64,000 nt of DNA from Rheinheimera pleomorphica (GCF_011634895.1 NZ_SIRR01000007.1:62001-126000), one strand, 5' to 3'; positions 1-6,095 are shown, counted from the stretch's first letter. Notes: a model not told the origin generated them from the letters alone. Numbers and translations are program-made.

Positions 1-366
1 TAATCAAGAGCGCCACACCGAATGCTTAGACTCTGACGCCGGAGTAGCAGCGAATTCAAGAGTTGGAAGGGCTGGAGCGGGAGCTGAGTTATGAGATTGA
101 CCGCTTGTAAGTCATGAGCTCGATGCGGCAAGAAGTTGATCACCACAACCTTGGCTAGACCGAAGAAGAAATTCAGGCATCAAGACGGCAAATCATGCGC
201 TGAGAAGCGGCGTTCAGATGCACAGGGTAGTGATCAAGCTGGAAAAGAACTGAAGCGATGATCAAACTCGAGGGTAACCTTAAGTTATTATATAAAATAC
301 TGCGCAATAAGTGATCGGAATTGGTTAGATTTTTTGATTTGTAGTGATACTTTTTTAAAGCAGAGT
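1..366. other. Stretch with no intact gene, left edge
   Basis: I see no intact coding region here. A frame around 40-110 reads a Glu/Leu-rich helical stretch interrupted by stops on both sides, which looks like debris of an old gene, possibly a transposase. That identification is only a guess. From about 290 the DNA becomes AT-rich, like the small-peptide cluster that follows. Confidence 0.4.
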
Positions 367-507
367 TTATTCTTTATTGTTATTTTTAAATAAAAGTAGG
401 CCGAATATTGAATCGATGGCGGCGCTAAGAAATATAAACCCAAGTATAAACCATCCCTGTGACAAAAATAGTAGCCCTATCACAGTAAGTGTAAATGTAA
501 TTATCAT
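367..507 (-). CDS. Small two-helix membrane protein, candidate immunity protein
   Basis: This 46-residue reading frame (ATG at 507, TAA at 367) is almost entirely hydrophobic: a first helix with TLTVIGLLFLS and a second with WFILGFIFLSAAI, ending in a polar KNNNKE tail. It lies directly downstream of two GG-leader peptide genes on the same strand, separated from them by a strong hairpin. Small membrane proteins in that position are commonly self-immunity proteins for class II bacteriocins or microcins, so that role is inferred from position and topology, not homology. The ribosome site is a weak GAGAAAG before the ATG. It lacks a GG-type processing site, which argues against its being a further precursor. 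Confidence 0.5.
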   Translation of the reverse strand: MIITFTLTVIGLLFLSQGWFILGFIFLSAAIDSIFGLLLFKNNNKE

Positions 508-536
508 AACTTTCTCATAATTTTATTTAAATTAAA

Positions 537-557
537 GGTCCCAGCTTTGCTGGGACC
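537..557 (-). terminator. Strong hairpin between peptide genes and candidate immunity gene
   Basis: Perfect 9-bp arms (537-545 and 549-557) enclose a three-base loop. On the minus strand a T-rich but interrupted tract follows, so it could act as a partial terminator that lowers expression of the 367-507 gene relative to the precursors, or as an RNA 3'-end stabiliser. Confidence 0.55.
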
Positions 558-598
558 AGGGGGTTTATCGGATACAAGAGCTATACACATACAGTGTA

Positions 599-727
599 TT
601 ACTCACGCTCCATTTGAACTAAAGCATAAGCGATTATTCGCGGTATTGCTATTCTGGCGATGCCATACACGATTGGCAAAGCGCCACCAGATACTTCATT
701 AACCTGATTTAAATTTAATTCTTTCAT
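599..727 (-). CDS. GG-leader small peptide (bacteriocin/RiPP precursor-like)
   Basis: This 42-residue peptide begins MKELNLNQVNEVSGGALP. The polar leader ends in Gly-Gly at residues 14-15, preceded by the hydrophobic and acidic positions typical of substrates of C39 peptidase exporters. The remaining 27-residue core (ALPIVYGIARIAIPRII followed by a Glu/Met-rich end) is hydrophobic with two Arg, consistent with a membrane-active amphipathic helix. AAAAGGAG precedes the ATG. It is 22 bp downstream of the 750-881 peptide gene and probably co-transcribed. There are no Cys and no obvious Thr/Ser-Asp/Glu graspetide pattern, so it may be exported unmodified. Function is inferred. Confidence 0.65.
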   Translation of the reverse strand: MKELNLNQVNEVSGGALPIVYGIARIAIPRIIAYALVQMERE

Positions 728-749
728 TATTGCTCCTTTTTCTGAAAGT

Positions 750-881
750 TTATTGTTTGCTCATCATTACACAGAATAGATAAGTAGAACCTGCTTTATA
801 TGCAGCCGCACCTGCCCACATTAGAAGAGGTGCAACCCCACCATTAACTTCTGCTGTAGCATCATAACTAATTTGTTTCAT
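750..881 (-). CDS. GG-leader small peptide (bacteriocin/RiPP precursor-like)
   Basis: This 43-residue peptide begins MKQISYDATAEVNGGVAP and has a Gly-Gly processing site at residues 14-15. The core is small and hydrophobic with the Ala-rich run WAGAAAYKAG, then TYLFCVMMSKQ with a single Cys. It is preceded by ATTAATGGAGATATAAAA, the same ribosome-binding box seen before several other precursor genes of the locus. Together with the next gene on this strand it may form a two-peptide bacteriocin; this is inferred from tandem organisation and paired hydrophobic cores. No significant family assignment can be made by eye. Confidence 0.65.
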   Translation of the reverse strand: MKQISYDATAEVNGGVAPLLMWAGAAAYKAGSTYLFCVMMSKQ

Positions 882-1187
882 TTTTATATCTCCATTAATT
901 TACATTCAGTTCGTGTATCGAACTTTTTAAAAGTGTTGTGTCGAACGTTTTCACGGTGACAGTTATTTATACCTCGATAAGTAATTGGATTTAAACTGTA
1001 ATATTTTACAGGATGAGGAATATTGAGGGGGTATGCTGACTTGCTCTAATGATCAAAGAAAAAGAATACGATATTTATATCTTACCTGTAATTTCTACCA
1101 GCTAAACAAAATTAAAATGCTCGACTAAATTTAATTCGTCGGTAGCTTGCTGGCGCCGATATAAAAACAACTTATTGGAGATTTAAA
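882..1187. promoter_or_regulatory. Divergent intergenic region between two peptide operons
   Basis: About 300 bp of AT-rich DNA separates the leftward pair of peptide genes from the rightward set. It must hold both promoters, and several TATAAT-like hexamers are visible, but I cannot single out a convincing -35/-10 pair by eye. No reading frame here resembles the flanking precursors. Confidence 0.5.
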
Positions 1188-1331
1188 ATGAAAGAATTAA
1201 ATAATTTTGAAATAGAGAATGTTTCTGGCGCATCAAGAGAGCTGGGTCGCGAGGTTGGTCGCGCTCTACGTGACGCATATGACGCTGCAGTAGAAGCAAC
1301 AACTGATTTTTTTGAATGGGCATTGAGCTAA
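1188..1331 (+). CDS. Leader-bearing small peptide with SGA processing site
   Basis: This 47-residue peptide starts MKELNNFEIENVSGASRE. The leader is the same MKELN-type as the peptide at 599-727 and ends in Ser-Gly-Ala rather than Gly-Gly. The core is highly charged and Ala-rich (ELGREVGRALRDAYDAAVEA) and would form an amphipathic helix, ending in the aromatic segment TTDFFEWALS. TTATTGGAGATTTAAA gives a good ribosome site. It heads a tandem with the peptides at 1351 and 1466. Precursor status rests on size, leader and context; activity is unknown. Confidence 0.6.
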   Translation: MKELNNFEIENVSGASRELGREVGRALRDAYDAAVEATTDFFEWALS

Positions 1332-1350
1332 TTAATTGGAGATATAAAAC

Positions 1351-1488
1351 ATGTACGAACTTAAATTTGAGCAAATGGAAGATATCAACGGTGGCCATCC
1401 TGTAATCATCGGAATCGGTCTTGTTGCCGCTGCGATTACAATCGTAGATTTTTCAATCGGTGTTTATGAAGGCTTCACTGAAAAGTGA
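1351..1488 (+). CDS. GG-leader small peptide with GxxxG-rich hydrophobic core
   Basis: This 45-residue peptide opens MYELKFEQMEDINGGHPV, a classic double-glycine leader with Gly at residues 14-15. The core (VIIGIGLVAAAITIVDFSIG) is one continuous hydrophobic helix with regularly spaced Gly, as in class IIb two-peptide bacteriocins whose partners pack through GxxxG motifs. It starts 19 bp after the preceding peptide gene and is preceded by ATTAATTGGAGATATAAAAC. The tandem with the amphipathic peptide at 1188 would suit a two-component bacteriocin; this is inference from pattern. Confidence 0.65.
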   Translation: MYELKFEQMEDINGGHPVIIGIGLVAAAITIVDFSIGVYEGFTEK

Positions 1489-1594
1489 GAAATTTGAAGG
1501 CTCAAGAAGAAGCACTATAAATGGCGGAGTAGAGATTAATCTACCTATTTTAGGTGATTCTATGACTTCTGATTTGAAGTCAGTATATGAGTAG
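1466..1594 (+). CDS. Possible third tandem peptide with NGG site, overlapping start
   Basis: A 42-residue frame begins at ATG 1466 inside the end of the preceding peptide gene (23-base overlap) and reads through STINGGVEINLPILGDSM before TAG at 1594. The Ile-Asn-Gly-Gly matches the leader ends of its neighbours, and the core ends in an acidic stretch with Tyr. The N-terminal part is basic (SRRS) and lacks a clear ribosome site, so it may be translated by coupling or be a remnant of a former independent gene. A terminator follows at 1622. Coding status is uncertain. Confidence 0.4.
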   Translation: MKASLKSEKFEGSRRSTINGGVEINLPILGDSMTSDLKSVYE

Positions 1595-1621
1595 CTTTGA
1601 TAGTCATTTTGAAGTTTTCAA

Positions 1622-1652
1622 TAAAAGCCACTATTTTTTAGTGGCTTTTTTC
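1622..1652 (+). terminator. Rho-independent terminator after rightward peptide genes
   Basis: AAAAGCCACTA pairs with TAGTGGCTTTT around a short T-rich loop and is followed by a T tract, closing the 1188-1594 peptide operon. Confidence 0.85.
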
Positions 1653-1664
1653 GTTGTTTGAATC

Positions 1665-1830
1665 GGGGGGAAAGGTCACGTTTAACACGATATCTTTGCT
1701 GATTTTAGAATGCATAGACCACCCAACAACATTACGGGAAAACAGATCCACCACAACGGCCAGATACAACCAGCCTCCGTATGTGCGGATATAGGTGATA
1801 TCGGTTACTCAAACCTCATCAGGTGTCACT
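1665..1830 (-). pseudogene. IS3-family transposase orfB (rve integrase) fragment
   Basis: Read on the minus strand this encodes [28 protein letters not shown] followed by [15 protein letters not shown], the start of the DDE integrase core of IS3-family OrfB proteins; the Asp of VTDITY is the first catalytic Asp. The Trp expected before VTDI is replaced by TGA. The frame ends near 1665 without the rest of the catalytic core. It abuts the orfA remnant with the intervening part of orfB missing, so the element carries an internal deletion as well as a truncated 3' end. Confidence 0.8.
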
Positions 1831-1833
1831 GGA

Positions 1834-2049
1834 TTAAATTGACGCTTTTTTTAGCTGCTTAATCTCAGCTTGAGCATCACTCAAATCACTGTGTTCTTTA
1901 TTATCAGGGCCATACTTCTTAACCCAGGCATACAGGCTATGTGCGGTGATATCGAGACGTTTAGCAACATCAGTGATGGCATGGCCGCGATCAACAACTT
2001 GTTTAACTTCTTCGATTTTGAATTCTTCAGGGTAGCTTTTGCCGCTCAT
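1834..2049 (-). pseudogene. IS3-family transposase orfA remnant
   Basis: This 71-residue frame (MSGKSYPEEFKIEEVKQVVD) holds the helix-turn-helix of IS3-family OrfA, including the DVAKRLDITAHSLYAWVKKY recognition segment, and the beginning of the leucine-zipper coiled coil (DAQAEIKQLKKA). Full-length OrfA proteins are about 90-100 residues. Here the zipper is cut and joined by a deletion to the middle of orfB. The element is non-functional and marks past insertion at the left edge of the peptide locus. Confidence 0.85.
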
Positions 2050-2122
2050 AAGCAGCCCACTTTGGGTTAGTTTATCTAACTAAGAGGAGTCTAGGACGCT
2101 AGTGGCGATTCAGGTTTAGTTG

Positions 2123-2159
2123 TGTCATCTTGTTAATATATAAATTTAACAAGATGACA
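2123..2159. repeat. Perfect 14-bp inverted repeat
   Basis: TGTCATCTTGTTAA (2123-2136) and its exact complement (2146-2159) flank a 9-bp AT spacer. It lies about 80 bp beyond the 3' end of the radical SAM gene and next to the IS3 remnant. No T tract follows on either strand, so it could be an mRNA 3' hairpin of the maturase transcript, a protein-binding palindrome, or an IS-related end. Confidence 0.6.
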
Positions 2160-2236
2160 GCGATACCGGAGTTAAAAGCAGTTGTTTTTCTTCTGCATTT
2201 ATTGCCAGGATTGACCCTTTACTTTTTTGCGTTGAG

Positions 2237-3640
2237 TTATATTGCTATACCTTGCTTAAGCGCTTCGCGCTTCTTTAAATCGAACCAGGGAGAATCTTGT
2301 TCCTTTACTATACCGCTTTCGACGTATTGCAGCATTAGCAGGCTACGTTCAAGCACTAATTCAGCTTGTAAGTTTGGTTCTGCATCCAGCCAGCTTTGAG
2401 GGAACCGTGTTTGCGCTATACTGAAATAGTTTTCGTCGAGCGGGTCAATAGGTTTCATTTGCTCTTCAACTAATTCAAAGATGCCGTGGTCAAAGGGGTT
2501 GCCAGCCGCTGCTGTTTTCAGATAGAAACGCTCAATTCGGCCCTGAACCGCTTTTTTAAGAGCTCGGTGATGGCAGTATGGATTATTGCCACGCTTACCA
2601 AAGAATACATGAGAGGTCCAATTGCAACCGCCACGGCAGACTTTAGCATATTCACAGCTGGCGCATTCACCCCAGAGATGCGCAGTTATATCCTCCGGTT
2701 TGTGAATGTCGTTAAATCTTAGCTCCTTGGTATTTTCATATATATCTTTTAAGCTACGTTCACGAATATTCCCTCCGGTATACTGATCTGAGGGTAAAGA
2801 CGGGCAACCTTTAATTTTGCCGTCTGCTTCTATGCCGATGGTACTCAAGCCCGCACTGCAGCCACGGAAAAAAGCAAAGTCAGGGTGTTGCGATATTGGT
2901 CCACGTAATAGGCGCTCGTAAGGTCCAAAATAGCCGATGTTATTGCCCGGTTGGATCATTAGATTATCTTTTCGCCCGCGCTTTGATAAGTAAGCAAGCA
3001 CAGGATAGAGCTCAAGCAATTCATAAGGTTGCAACAACATATCATTGTGCTCTACGGCATTGCCCATTGGTACCGTCAGCTGAATTTGCCAGGCTGTTGC
3101 ACCCTGGTCTACTAACTTCTGATAAAGTAAAGGCAGTTCACGGGCAGAGTACTTGTTGATTTGTGTATTACTACCAACATTTATACCGACGGCTCTCAGA
3201 TGCTCCATGGTTTTAAAGCACTGTTGCCACGCGCCGACTTTACCTCTGAGTTTGTCATGAGTTTGCTCTAAACCATCAATAGAGATAGACACATTTCTTA
3301 TACCTGCTTCTTTCATACGTTTGGCAGTTCCCAGTGAGATGCCATAGCCACCAGTTGTCATATTGGCGGTCATGCCCAATCGGGTTATTTCTGCTGCAAT
3401 CATTAGCCAGTCTGGTCTTAAAAACGCTTCTCCACCTATCAGTGATACATCTTTAACTCCAAGGTCGGCCAGTTGCTGTACCAGATCGAGAGCTTCAGTA
3501 GTGTTGAGCTCATTAACCCTTGAGTCACCCGCTCTTGAACCGCAGTGGCTGCAGGCAAGATTACATTTAAGCGTAATTTCCCATACCGCATAGGTTTGCC
3601 GGTGTTTAAGCTGGATGCCTGAATTTGATAACGATGTCAT
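2237..3640 (-). CDS. Radical SAM/SPASM peptide maturase
   Basis: This 467-residue protein carries the radical SAM cluster motif CNLACSHC at residues 26-33, the GGE motif (SLIGGEAFLRPDW), a TIM-barrel body, and a C-terminal SPASM region rich in Cys (FRGCSAG, KGCPSLPS, GECASCEYAKVCRGGCNW and a later YCHH) able to bind auxiliary iron-sulfur clusters. Such enzymes install thioether, C-C or other radical-derived crosslinks in RiPP precursors. The gene lies downstream of the CX5C precursor at 3768-3968 on the same strand, its probable substrate, with a strong hairpin between them. Which crosslink it makes cannot be told from sequence alone; its SPASM half is closer to the sactipeptide/ranthipeptide-type maturase superfamily than to tRNA or cofactor enzymes. 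Confidence 0.88.
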   Translation of the reverse strand: MTSLSNSGIQLKHRQTYAVWEITLKCNLACSHCGSRAGDSRVNELNTTEALDLVQQLADLGVKDVSLIGGEAFLRPDWLMIAAEITRLGMTANMTTGGYGISLGTAKRMKEAGIRNVSISIDGLEQTHDKLRGKVGAWQQCFKTMEHLRAVGINVGSNTQINKYSARELPLLYQKLVDQGATAWQIQLTVPMGNAVEHNDMLLQPYELLELYPVLAYLSKRGRKDNLMIQPGNNIGYFGPYERLLRGPISQHPDFAFFRGCSAGLSTIGIEADGKIKGCPSLPSDQYTGGNIRERSLKDIYENTKELRFNDIHKPEDITAHLWGECASCEYAKVCRGGCNWTSHVFFGKRGNNPYCHHRALKKAVQGRIERFYLKTAAAGNPFDHGIFELVEEQMKPIDPLDENYFSIAQTRFPQSWLDAEPNLQAELVLERSLLMLQYVESGIVKEQDSPWFDLKKREALKQGIAI

Positions 3641-3725
3641 TGCTTTCTCCAGATTGGCCAGGCTTAACTGCCAGGCAAAAAATTGATGATGATTTCGTTC
3701 AGATAAAGCGGAGATATAACCTGAA

Positions 3726-3752
3726 CGACTGCCCTAATAATAAGGGCAGTCG
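3726..3752 (-). terminator. Attenuator-like hairpin between precursor and radical SAM gene
   Basis: Ten perfect base pairs (3726-3735 with 3743-3752) enclose a 7-base AT loop. No good T tract follows on the minus strand. In many RiPP operons a hairpin here lets the precursor be made in excess over its maturase, either by partial termination or by protecting the upstream mRNA. Confidence 0.65.
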
Positions 3753-3767
3753 GTATTAAGCTTTTGC

Positions 3768-3968
3768 TTACAGCTCTCGCCATGCGTTAGGAAAGCGAAT
3801 AGGATCGATTACGCCACCGTACATAGCCACGGAACATAAAAAGGGGTTAAAGCAGCCGTAATCAATAGGGGTTAAAATACTGCCTGTGACTGTACCGCCT
3901 TCAACTTTGTTCAAAAGCTCTGCAGCTTCAATAATATGGTTTTTATCATGCTGTAAATTTTTCATCAT
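3768..3968 (-). CDS. RiPP precursor for the radical SAM maturase (CX5C core)
   Basis: A 66-residue precursor. The helical leader (HIIEAAELLNKVEGG) ends in Gly-Gly at residues 24-25. The core contains IDYGCFNPFLCSVAMYGG and then VIDPIRFP, with Cys39 and Cys45, two Asp-containing Ile-Asp sites and several Pro. It is preceded by CTTAATGGAGATAAA before ATG 3968, and a second ATG follows immediately. The adjacent radical SAM/SPASM enzyme suggests Cys-based thioether bridges, although the Tyr, Phe and Asp residues are also known radical SAM targets. The precursor belongs to no family I can name with certainty. Confidence 0.8.
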   Translation of the reverse strand: MMKNLQHDKNHIIEAAELLNKVEGGTVTGSILTPIDYGCFNPFLCSVAMYGGVIDPIRFPNAWREL

Positions 3969-4376
3969 TTTATCTCCATTAAGTTTTTAAAAGCCAAGTG
4001 GCAGCAACCACATGACAGCATCATGCTAAGGATAAAAAATGATTTTATAAGCTGTTAGTTCTAACAGGGGGAGAAGTGTGTGTTTAGCTGAAGTAGCCTG
4101 AGCATATACCTGCCAGATTTAACAGCTTTTAGATAACTATCGGTGTAAGTTATAAAGTATCCGCCGATATTTTTAGGCAACGACGATTTAAATTATCCCG
4201 CAATGTGCAAAAGTTTATTTGTAAAATATGTAATCTAACACTTTACATTGAGAAGATGTAGGGGCTTCTTTGTCCGTATCGATATATTCCATATTACACT
4301 GTGATTTATGACAGTTTCCTAATTTTAATAAAGCTATTAATGTTTTTATATTGTCAAACTAATATCGGTTATATAA
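3969..4376. promoter_or_regulatory. 408-bp divergent intergenic region
   Basis: AT-rich, non-coding in all frames as far as I can read. It separates the leftward radical SAM unit from the rightward graspetide unit, so it should hold both promoters. The segment about 4205-4250 (TTTGTAAAATATGTAATC, then TTTACA) looks promoter-like, but no assignment is certain. Confidence 0.45.
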
Positions 4377-5372
4377 ATGAAAAAGACTATTTTGATTGTA
4401 ACCCATAGCAACGACCATGAAGGTGTTGATAAGGTTATTGCTCACCTGGAAGCTGATGGCCATCATGCCATAAGGCTGGATACCGATCTTTTTCCAGCGA
4501 AAGTATCGTTATCGTTATTCCAGGATGATAACGGCCTGGATTATGCGCTGACTACTCCAACAGCGCGAATTAGCGGCGCGCAGATTGATGCAGTTTGGTA
4601 TCGGCGTTTTGCGCCCGGTGCTGGCTTAGTGGGGGCGGTTGATAAGGCGTATCTTGATGCTGCTATGGGGGAAAGCCGCGAAGTATTGCTGAATTTTCTG
4701 GCAAATTTAACCTGCTTTAAAGTTGATGATTACTGGACGGTGCGCCGTGCCGGACAGAAGGAGTTGCAACTTGCAGTGGCGCGGGAACTGGGCATGACCA
4801 TACCGGCTACGCTGATCAGTAACGAACCGGATCAGGTAAAGGCATTTATCAAGAAGCATAAAAACGTTGTAGCCAAAATGCTGCATTCTTTTGCCGTGTA
4901 TCAAGACAACAAAGAGCAGGTTGTCTTTACATCCGATATTCAGGCCGAGCATATCAATGAGTCGTTAACTCTGTGCCCTATGGTGTTTCAGCAGAAAATT
5001 GCTAAACAACGCGAGCTGCGCATTACGGTGGTCGGTGAGCAGTGTTTTTGCATCGGACTGCAAAGTCAGAACTATAGTGGTGCCGAAGTCGACTGGCGCC
5101 GGCAGGGGCTGCAACTCATTGATCGTTGGCAGGTTGAGGCGTTACCGGCCGAAGTTCAAGCGCAATGTTTGGCATTGTGCCGCAAATTAAATCTGAATTA
5201 TGGCGCCATCGACATCATTGTCGACACCGATGGCCGTTACGTTTTCCTGGAAGTTAATCCTTCCGGTGAATTTTACTGGGCCGAGCAATTTAATGATATG
5301 GCGATTACCCGAGCGTTAGCGCAGTTATTAAGTTGTCAGCCAGTAAATCCTGTCGCAGTGAAAGCTGCATAA
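4377..5372 (+). CDS. MvdD-like ATP-grasp graspetide ligase
   Basis: This 331-residue enzyme has the fold layout of microviridin/marinostatin-type ATP-grasp ligases: an N-terminal pre-ATP domain with VWYRRF, a central lid, and a C-terminal catalytic segment with the metal-binding FLEVNPSGEFYW. These enzymes phosphorylate Asp/Glu side chains and join them to Thr/Ser hydroxyls (esters) or Lys (amides) of a precursor. The gene lies 26 bp before the marinostatin-like precursor at 5399, its evident substrate. Only one ligase of this type is beside it and the core lacks Lys, so ester-only (omega-ester) chemistry is expected. A weak ribosome site precedes the ATG. Confidence 0.9.
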   Translation: MKKTILIVTHSNDHEGVDKVIAHLEADGHHAIRLDTDLFPAKVSLSLFQDDNGLDYALTTPTARISGAQIDAVWYRRFAPGAGLVGAVDKAYLDAAMGESREVLLNFLANLTCFKVDDYWTVRRAGQKELQLAVARELGMTIPATLISNEPDQVKAFIKKHKNVVAKMLHSFAVYQDNKEQVVFTSDIQAEHINESLTLCPMVFQQKIAKQRELRITVVGEQCFCIGLQSQNYSGAEVDWRRQGLQLIDRWQVEALPAEVQAQCLALCRKLNLNYGAIDIIVDTDGRYVFLEVNPSGEFYWAEQFNDMAITRALAQLLSCQPVNPVAVKAA

Positions 5373-5398
5373 AACTCAATATCTAAAGGTAATTAACA

Positions 5399-5593
5399 AT
5401 GAAACAACCATTATTTGCAACGCTGTTAGAAACACAAACCGACCTTGAGCAGGTGTCTGCTGGTAGCCTGACAGTCACCAACAATTTGAAAGATCAGCTG
5501 GTTACCGGCCCGTCATCAGATGGCATGGCAGTAACTATGGCCTATCCGTCAGACAGTGATGGTATTGACCCTCGCGTTGGTCAGGATAGCTAA
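5399..5593 (+). CDS. Marinostatin/microviridin-like graspetide precursor
   Basis: This 64-residue precursor starts MKQPLFATLLETQ, close to the PFFARFLE helix that microviridin ligases recognise, followed by LEQVSAGS, a C39-type processing site. The core holds TMAYPSDSDG at residues 46-55. Marinostatin (a marine Alteromonas-type protease inhibitor) has TMRYPSDSDE, with esters Thr-Asp and Ser-Asp. By that alignment the bonds here would be Thr46-Asp52 and Ser51-Asp54, giving a bicyclic serine-protease inhibitor with Met47-Ala48 at the likely reactive site. A nine-residue tail (IDPRVGQDS) follows the core. The long spacer 23-45 between the processing site and the core is unusual. Confidence 0.9.
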   Translation: MKQPLFATLLETQTDLEQVSAGSLTVTNNLKDQLVTGPSSDGMAVTMAYPSDSDGIDPRVGQDS

Positions 5594-5648
5594 TCGACGT
5601 TCACTGGCTTGTTGCTGCAATGCCATAAACGATTTAATGGAGAATAAG

Positions 5649-5825
5649 ATGAAATATTTAACCGAACTTGAATGCACTGTTGTCTCAGGTGCCGTATCAG
5701 TGCCTTATCCCTACCCGTTTCCGGATCCTTATCCGTTTCCATATCCACCGTCACCGTGGCCGTCGCCGTGGCCTTCACCGTACCCGGATCCGTTTCCATT
5801 CCCAGTTTATGAAATGCAACAATAA
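5649..5825 (+). CDS. Proline/aromatic-repeat peptide precursor
   Basis: This 58-residue peptide starts at ATG 5649 behind TTTAATGGAGAATAAG. The leader MKYLTELECTVVSGAVS ends in Ser-Gly-Ala. The core from residue 19 is a near-perfect alternation of X-Pro, where X is Tyr, Phe, Trp, Ser or Asp (for example PYPFPDPYPFPY and SPWPSPWPSP), ending VYEMQQ. Such a core should adopt a polyproline-II helix with an aromatic face. The leader and export context argue that it is a secreted product of the same locus. I know of no named RiPP class with this core. It may be unmodified, or modified on Tyr/Trp or Asp. Confidence 0.8.
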   Translation: MKYLTELECTVVSGAVSVPYPYPFPDPYPFPYPPSPWPSPWPSPYPDPFPFPVYEMQQ

Positions 5826-5843
5826 CGGCTTGAGGAGATAGAT

Positions 5844-5960
5844 ATGATTACGTTAAATGCTATGCAGTTAAAAGCGGTCGCAGCCGGTGTATGGGAAGGT
5901 GAAAATGGCGAAGGCTGTATTCCTAACCCGATTAAAATTAGTTTTCCTTTTACGTATTAA
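5844..5960 (+). CDS. Small precursor-like peptide with single Cys
   Basis: This 38-residue frame starts MITLNAMQLKAVAAGVWEGE, where Ala-Ala-Gly at residues 13-15 fits the processing position of its neighbours. The core GENGEGCIPNPIKISFPFTY mixes an acidic Gly-rich head, one Cys and an aromatic C-terminus. TTGAGGAGATAG gives a strong ribosome site 18 bp after the Pro-rich gene. It sits in the same operon as the graspetide precursor. Whether any maturase acts on it is unknown. Confidence 0.65.
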   Translation: MITLNAMQLKAVAAGVWEGENGEGCIPNPIKISFPFTY

Positions 5961-5972
5961 TGGTGATTAGTC

Positions 5973-6095
5973 ATGAGAGAACTTAATAAAAATCAGTTGA
6001 ATCATGTGTTTGGTGGTGCTTTCCTGGCGTACACGCCCGGCATGGACTATTGGCAATGGCGCGATTACTACGAAGGTGGTTATTTGCAGCCATAA
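5973..6095 (+). CDS. Aromatic-rich GG-leader peptide
   Basis: This 40-residue peptide starts MRELNKNQLNHVFGGAFL, with Gly-Gly at residues 14-15 as in the other leaders of the locus. The 25-residue core (AYTPGMDYWQWRDYYEGGY, then LQP) has nine aromatic residues, including YWQW and DYY. It begins 12 bp after the preceding gene and is the last member of the 4377-6095 operon before a terminator. Tyr/Trp-rich cores are known targets of several RiPP enzymes, but no dedicated one is adjacent. Confidence 0.7.
   Translation: MRELNKNQLNHVFGGAFLAYTPGMDYWQWRDYYEGGYLQP

Noticed and set aside
1870..2070. 66-codon plus-strand frame over the IS remnant
   Set aside because: It is the complement of the IS3 orfA helix-turn-helix, which is the recognisable sequence.
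5590..5799. 69-codon frame antisense to the Pro-rich peptide
   Set aside because: Its Thr-Ala/Thr-Val repeats are only the complement of the X-Pro repeat; it lacks a ribosome site and a leader.
5649..5825. Interpreting the Pro-rich gene as a CRISPR-like or satellite DNA repeat
   Set aside because: The repeat is at the protein level with mixed codons, it begins with a good start and leader, and it lies in an operon of similar genes.
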